Source: CAZAOA01 sp964486765 (GTDB lineage Bacteria > Patescibacteriota > UBA1384 > XYA2-FULL-43-10). Taken from it: 47,741 bases of DNA. Below the pieces are notes generated by a model that did no database searches, was not told the origin of the DNA, and worked only from the letters and a program-made list of their open reading frames with translations. The stretch spans positions 1 through 47,741 of the forward strand of contig CAZAOA010000005.1 of assembly GCA_964486765.1 (NCBI GenBank). The letters run 5' to 3'. The translations under genes and the position numbers were made by a program. This document shows positions 45,452-47,741 of this stretch, in pieces (the stretch's first letter is position 1; each line of letters starts with the position of its first letter).

Positions 45452-47221
45452 TTGATAATCTTTAAACGCAAATTTAGACTTTGGGTGTGGATAATTCTTT
45501 TTATCCTATTTTTGGCACTACTCTGGGCATCATTTTTCAGAGGGGCAAAACCTTCTTTTGGTGCTACGGGAAGCGTAACTTTGCAGCCTGGGAGTGAAGG
45601 AAAAGACACATACATAATAGAAACTTTTTGGGGGGCACGGGGTGACCAGACTTCTATGGGTGTAGGCGGGGGCAACGGTGATGAACCATTTGCTTCAAGA
45701 GGATTTATTGAATTTGACCTTTCTTCTGTTTCAGCAGGAGCATCCATCGATTCTGCTGTCTTGTGCCTGTATTATTATGATTTCTATGGCCCATTTGATG
45801 TTTCCGAGTCAATTGGTGTTTATAGAACAACTACTTCTTGGAGTGAAGCAACACTAGATATAAGCAGTGAACCGACCTATAGCGCATCTGCAACTGCAAC
45901 TACTACAGTCGGTAGCAGTTCAGCTTATGGTTGGTACTCTTGGGACATAACATCTTTGGTTTCTGGCTGGAAGTCTGGATCGATTGCAAATTATGGAATA
46001 GTAATCAAAGACCCAACGGAAAATTCCTCAGTTGCAAAAAACTTTTATTCTTCTGACTTTGGAACCGCATCCTTGAGACCGAAATTAGAAATTATCTACA
46101 ATGATTCTGACCCCATCCCTGATCCAGATCCTGATCCAGATCCAGTGGGTCCTACTGATCCAACTAATCCAGCTGATCCAACTGACCCTACTAATCCAGA
46201 TGATCCAACTGACCCTACTAATCCAGATGATCCAGCTACAACATCACTTACAAAACTGTTCCAACAACCAGAGGGTCTAAGACTGCTTGCAAATGATATC
46301 GCTAAACTTGCATCTGAAAGTTTAGCCCTCCAAGTGTTTCTGGCTACTGCAGGAGGACTTTCGGTCATTTCCGCTCTAACAGTCGTAGCTACATCTCTAG
46401 CGGCTCAAGTGGGGATAAAAGAGCTTTTATTTGTAATCATTAACTATATTTTAACTCTGTTTGCTGCCAAAAAGCGTGACAAGGCAGGACTTGTGTATGA
46501 CCAAGGTTCAAAAGAGGCGGTTAGTGGTGCACTTGTAAACCTGCATGATTTTAAAACGATGAAGCTGGTGGCATCTGCAATAACAGATCACAAGGGGCAC
46601 TATTTCTTCACTGTAAAGCCAGGTGACTATGCGATGAGTGTGGTTAAAAAAGGCTACATTTTCCCATCTCATTTTGCTAAGCGTGAAAAAACTTTAAACG
46701 AAGCGGTCTACTTCGGTCAAACAATGAAGATAAAAGGAGCTGCAGAAGCAATCAACGTAAAAATTCCGATTGACCCGACTGCAAAAGCTAAATCATCTAG
46801 AACCATCATAAAGGTCCTAATGTATTCTAGCTTAGTCAGGATGACCATTATGATAGTGGGGACTTCGGTAAGTGTATTTGCTTTAGTGTTCAACCCAATA
46901 TTGATTAACTACATAATGACTGCAGGCTATTTGATTCTTTGGGCGATGGAGTATTTCGTTCAGCATAGAGAGCTTAAGTTTTCTAAAATTGTTGATAAAG
47001 ATTCAAAACAACCGATTGACCTTGCAATGACAAGAGTGGTTTCGGAATCCGGCAAGATTAAAAAAACCTATGTTACTGACTTTGGTGGAAGATTTATCCC
47101 ATACTTATCGGAGCGTGACGACTCGATAGTAATGGAGCGCACAGGTTATGTTCAGGCCAAGGAGAAACCCGGCAAGAGTGGTTTTGTTGAGGGACACACA
47201 TATCTGCTTAAGAAGCAATAG
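45452..47221 (+). CDS. DNRLRE-domain surface protein, copy 2
   Basis: A 589-residue tandem paralogue of the preceding gene. The anchor (first 45 residues) differs at only a few sites, the DNRLRE domain (about 40-215) is clearly diverged (for example FIEFDLSSVSAGASIDSAVL and YGIVIKDPTENSS), the linker uses DPTNPDDP units from 27-nt repeats (46178-46231), and the C-terminal block is the same as in copy 1. The start is TTG 45452, aligning with the ATG of copy 1; GGGAG precedes it at about 45439. Shared ends with a variable middle suggest gene conversion and diversifying selection on the exposed domain. Confidence 0.85.
   Translation: MIIFKRKFRLWVWIILFILFLALLWASFFRGAKPSFGATGSVTLQPGSEGKDTYIIETFWGARGDQTSMGVGGGNGDEPFASRGFIEFDLSSVSAGASIDSAVLCLYYYDFYGPFDVSESIGVYRTTTSWSEATLDISSEPTYSASATATTTVGSSSAYGWYSWDITSLVSGWKSGSIANYGIVIKDPTENSSVAKNFYSSDFGTASLRPKLEIIYNDSDPIPDPDPDPDPVGPTDPTNPADPTDPTNPDDPTDPTNPDDPATTSLTKLFQQPEGLRLLANDIAKLASESLALQVFLATAGGLSVISALTVVATSLAAQVGIKELLFVIINYILTLFAAKKRDKAGLVYDQGSKEAVSGALVNLHDFKTMKLVASAITDHKGHYFFTVKPGDYAMSVVKKGYIFPSHFAKREKTLNEAVYFGQTMKIKGAAEAINVKIPIDPTAKAKSSRTIIKVLMYSSLVRMTIMIVGTSVSVFALVFNPILINYIMTAGYLILWAMEYFVQHRELKFSKIVDKDSKQPIDLAMTRVVSESGKIKKTYVTDFGGRFIPYLSERDDSIVMERTGYVQAKEKPGKSGFVEGHTYLLKKQ
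46274..47199 (+). repeat. 926-bp block, copy 2
   Basis: Matches 44483-45408 at a constant offset. Even synonymous positions agree, while the sequences just before and after differ. Confidence 0.85.
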
Positions 47222-47305
47222 GTTATTGTATAACGGTTATGATACCCGTATAGGCGATTGGTAGGCGTTTGACGAAAGAGATAATACAAAACGGGTTACA
47301 TAACC
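47221..47305 (+). other. Foldable intergenic segment before jag
   Basis: Outer words GGTTAT (47221-47226) and ATAACC (47300-47305) and inner words CCCGT (47245-47249) and ACGGG (47291-47295) nest as one structure. Words such as CCGTATAGGCGATTG resemble part of the element at 18995-19080. The gap 47222-47403 has no gene. Confidence 0.35.
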
Positions 47306-47325
47306 AAATGACGCCACACTTGGCT

Positions 47326-47353
47326 AATGATGGCTTGAATGAGTCATTTTTTT
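47326..47353 (+). terminator. Probable terminator before jag
   Basis: AATGA plus CT can pair with AGTCATT (47342-47348), with a three-base bulge, and a run of seven T follows. Confidence 0.5.
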
Positions 47354-47403
47354 AATGTACGATAATATGGCAGTTATAGAGTAAATAATAAACAGGTGGA
47401 CGG

Positions 47404-47741
47404 ATGCAAGAATTAATTATAAAAGTTAAAGATGTTTCAAATGATTTGATCGGATCACTTGGCTTTGATGTGGATTCGATTGTCACTCACGGTGACGGAG
47501 TGGTGATGGTCAACGTCCAGTGCGATGAGCCAGCTCTTCTAATCGGTCGTGGAGGCGAGGGGATCGATGCTATTCAACATATATTGCGTTCACTGTTGAG
47601 GCGAGATCTGATGGAAAAACGAGCCAACGTGGTTTTAGATATTGCAAACTATAGAGACAAACGAAACGACAGAGTCCAGCGTGACGCTAGAGAAAAAGCC
47701 CTTCAAATTCTTTATACCGGGATGGGCGAAGGACGGTCGTG
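47404..47741 (+). CDS. jag: KH/R3H RNA-binding protein Jag (KhpB), partial
   Basis: The first 112 residues are visible; the gene runs off the right edge. It shows the KH loop LIGRGGEGIDAIQHI (about residues 45-59) and the R3H start NYRDKRNDRVQRDAREKALQ. KhpB acts with KhpA as an RNA chaperone tied to cell elongation and division, and its gene usually follows yidC, as here after the two surface-protein genes. Start ATG 47404 has AGGTGGA upstream. The N-terminal Jag-N domain is missing or very short. Confidence 0.93.
   Translation, partial: MQELIIKVKDVSNDLIGSLGFDVDSIVTHGDGVVMVNVQCDEPALLIGRGGEGIDAIQHILRSLLRRDLMEKRANVVLDIANYRDKRNDRVQRDAREKALQILYTGMGEGRS

Overview
The window looks like a low-G+C genome fragment from a reduced-genome bacterium of the Patescibacteria (Candidate Phyla Radiation) type. 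I infer this from a short valyl-tRNA synthetase without a C-terminal coiled coil, many single-copy housekeeping genes, a PrgI/VirB6/VirB4-type secretion locus with peptidoglycan hydrolases, a very large lineage-specific surface protein, and short word-like repeats inserted even inside conserved proteins. I cannot name a phylum within the group from the sequence alone. A run of ten Ns at 1935-1944 marks a scaffold join, so the order across that point is less certain.

Layout. (1) 1-3000: the start of a flippase gene, an orphan Phd/YefM antitoxin-like protein, a DedA protein with a 16-residue Cys-rich peptide just upstream, the assembly gap, an unexplained promoter preceded by four 17-bp palindromes, and a Doc-type toxin with an excisionase-like antitoxin. 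(2) 3000-13980: valS, tsaD, a FemX-like transferase, a MurE-like ligase, a G+C-rich lipoprotein, a XerD-like recombinase, a PAP2 phosphatase, uppP and a TPR protein: tRNA charging and modification, cell-wall synthesis and undecaprenyl recycling. (3) 13950-33706: a type IV secretion-like operon, all on the + strand, with a secreted protein, a VirB6-like channel protein with a long tail, PrgI, a TraC-N-like protein, a four-helix-bundle insertion, VirB4 ATPase, a PEGA/beta-propeller protein, an M15 peptidase, an M23 peptidase and a 2490-residue repeat protein. No coupling protein and no relaxase are present. (4) 33750-36150: small G+C-richer transcription units, a TrmB-like regulator and a DciA/DUF721 protein. 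(5) 36178-47741: the replication origin and its conserved genes: recF, dnaN and dnaA on the minus strand around an oriC dense in DnaA boxes, then rpmH, rnpA, yidD, yidC and jag/khpB on the plus strand. This conserved order is broken by a candidate structured RNA, a STAS-domain gene and a tandem pair of DNRLRE/CnaB-like surface proteins sharing a 926-bp block that looks identical.

How it fits together. The cell-wall genes make and recycle lipid-linked precursors. The secretion locus carries its own wall-cutting enzymes and would assemble an envelope-spanning machine whose likely largest product, or surface component, is the 2490-residue protein. The origin cluster couples replication initiation to translation and membrane-protein insertion.

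The strongest unexplained signals are: the giant protein with a recurring LGL-x-x-G motif; a 97-nt element found both before dnaN and before a secretion-locus gene; a second element found twice inside the secretion operon, one copy interrupted by a palindrome bounded by a 7-bp direct duplication; word-like repeats inserted in frame in at least six conserved proteins; and a candidate RNA next to dnaA whose stem mismatches become G-U pairs only on one strand.
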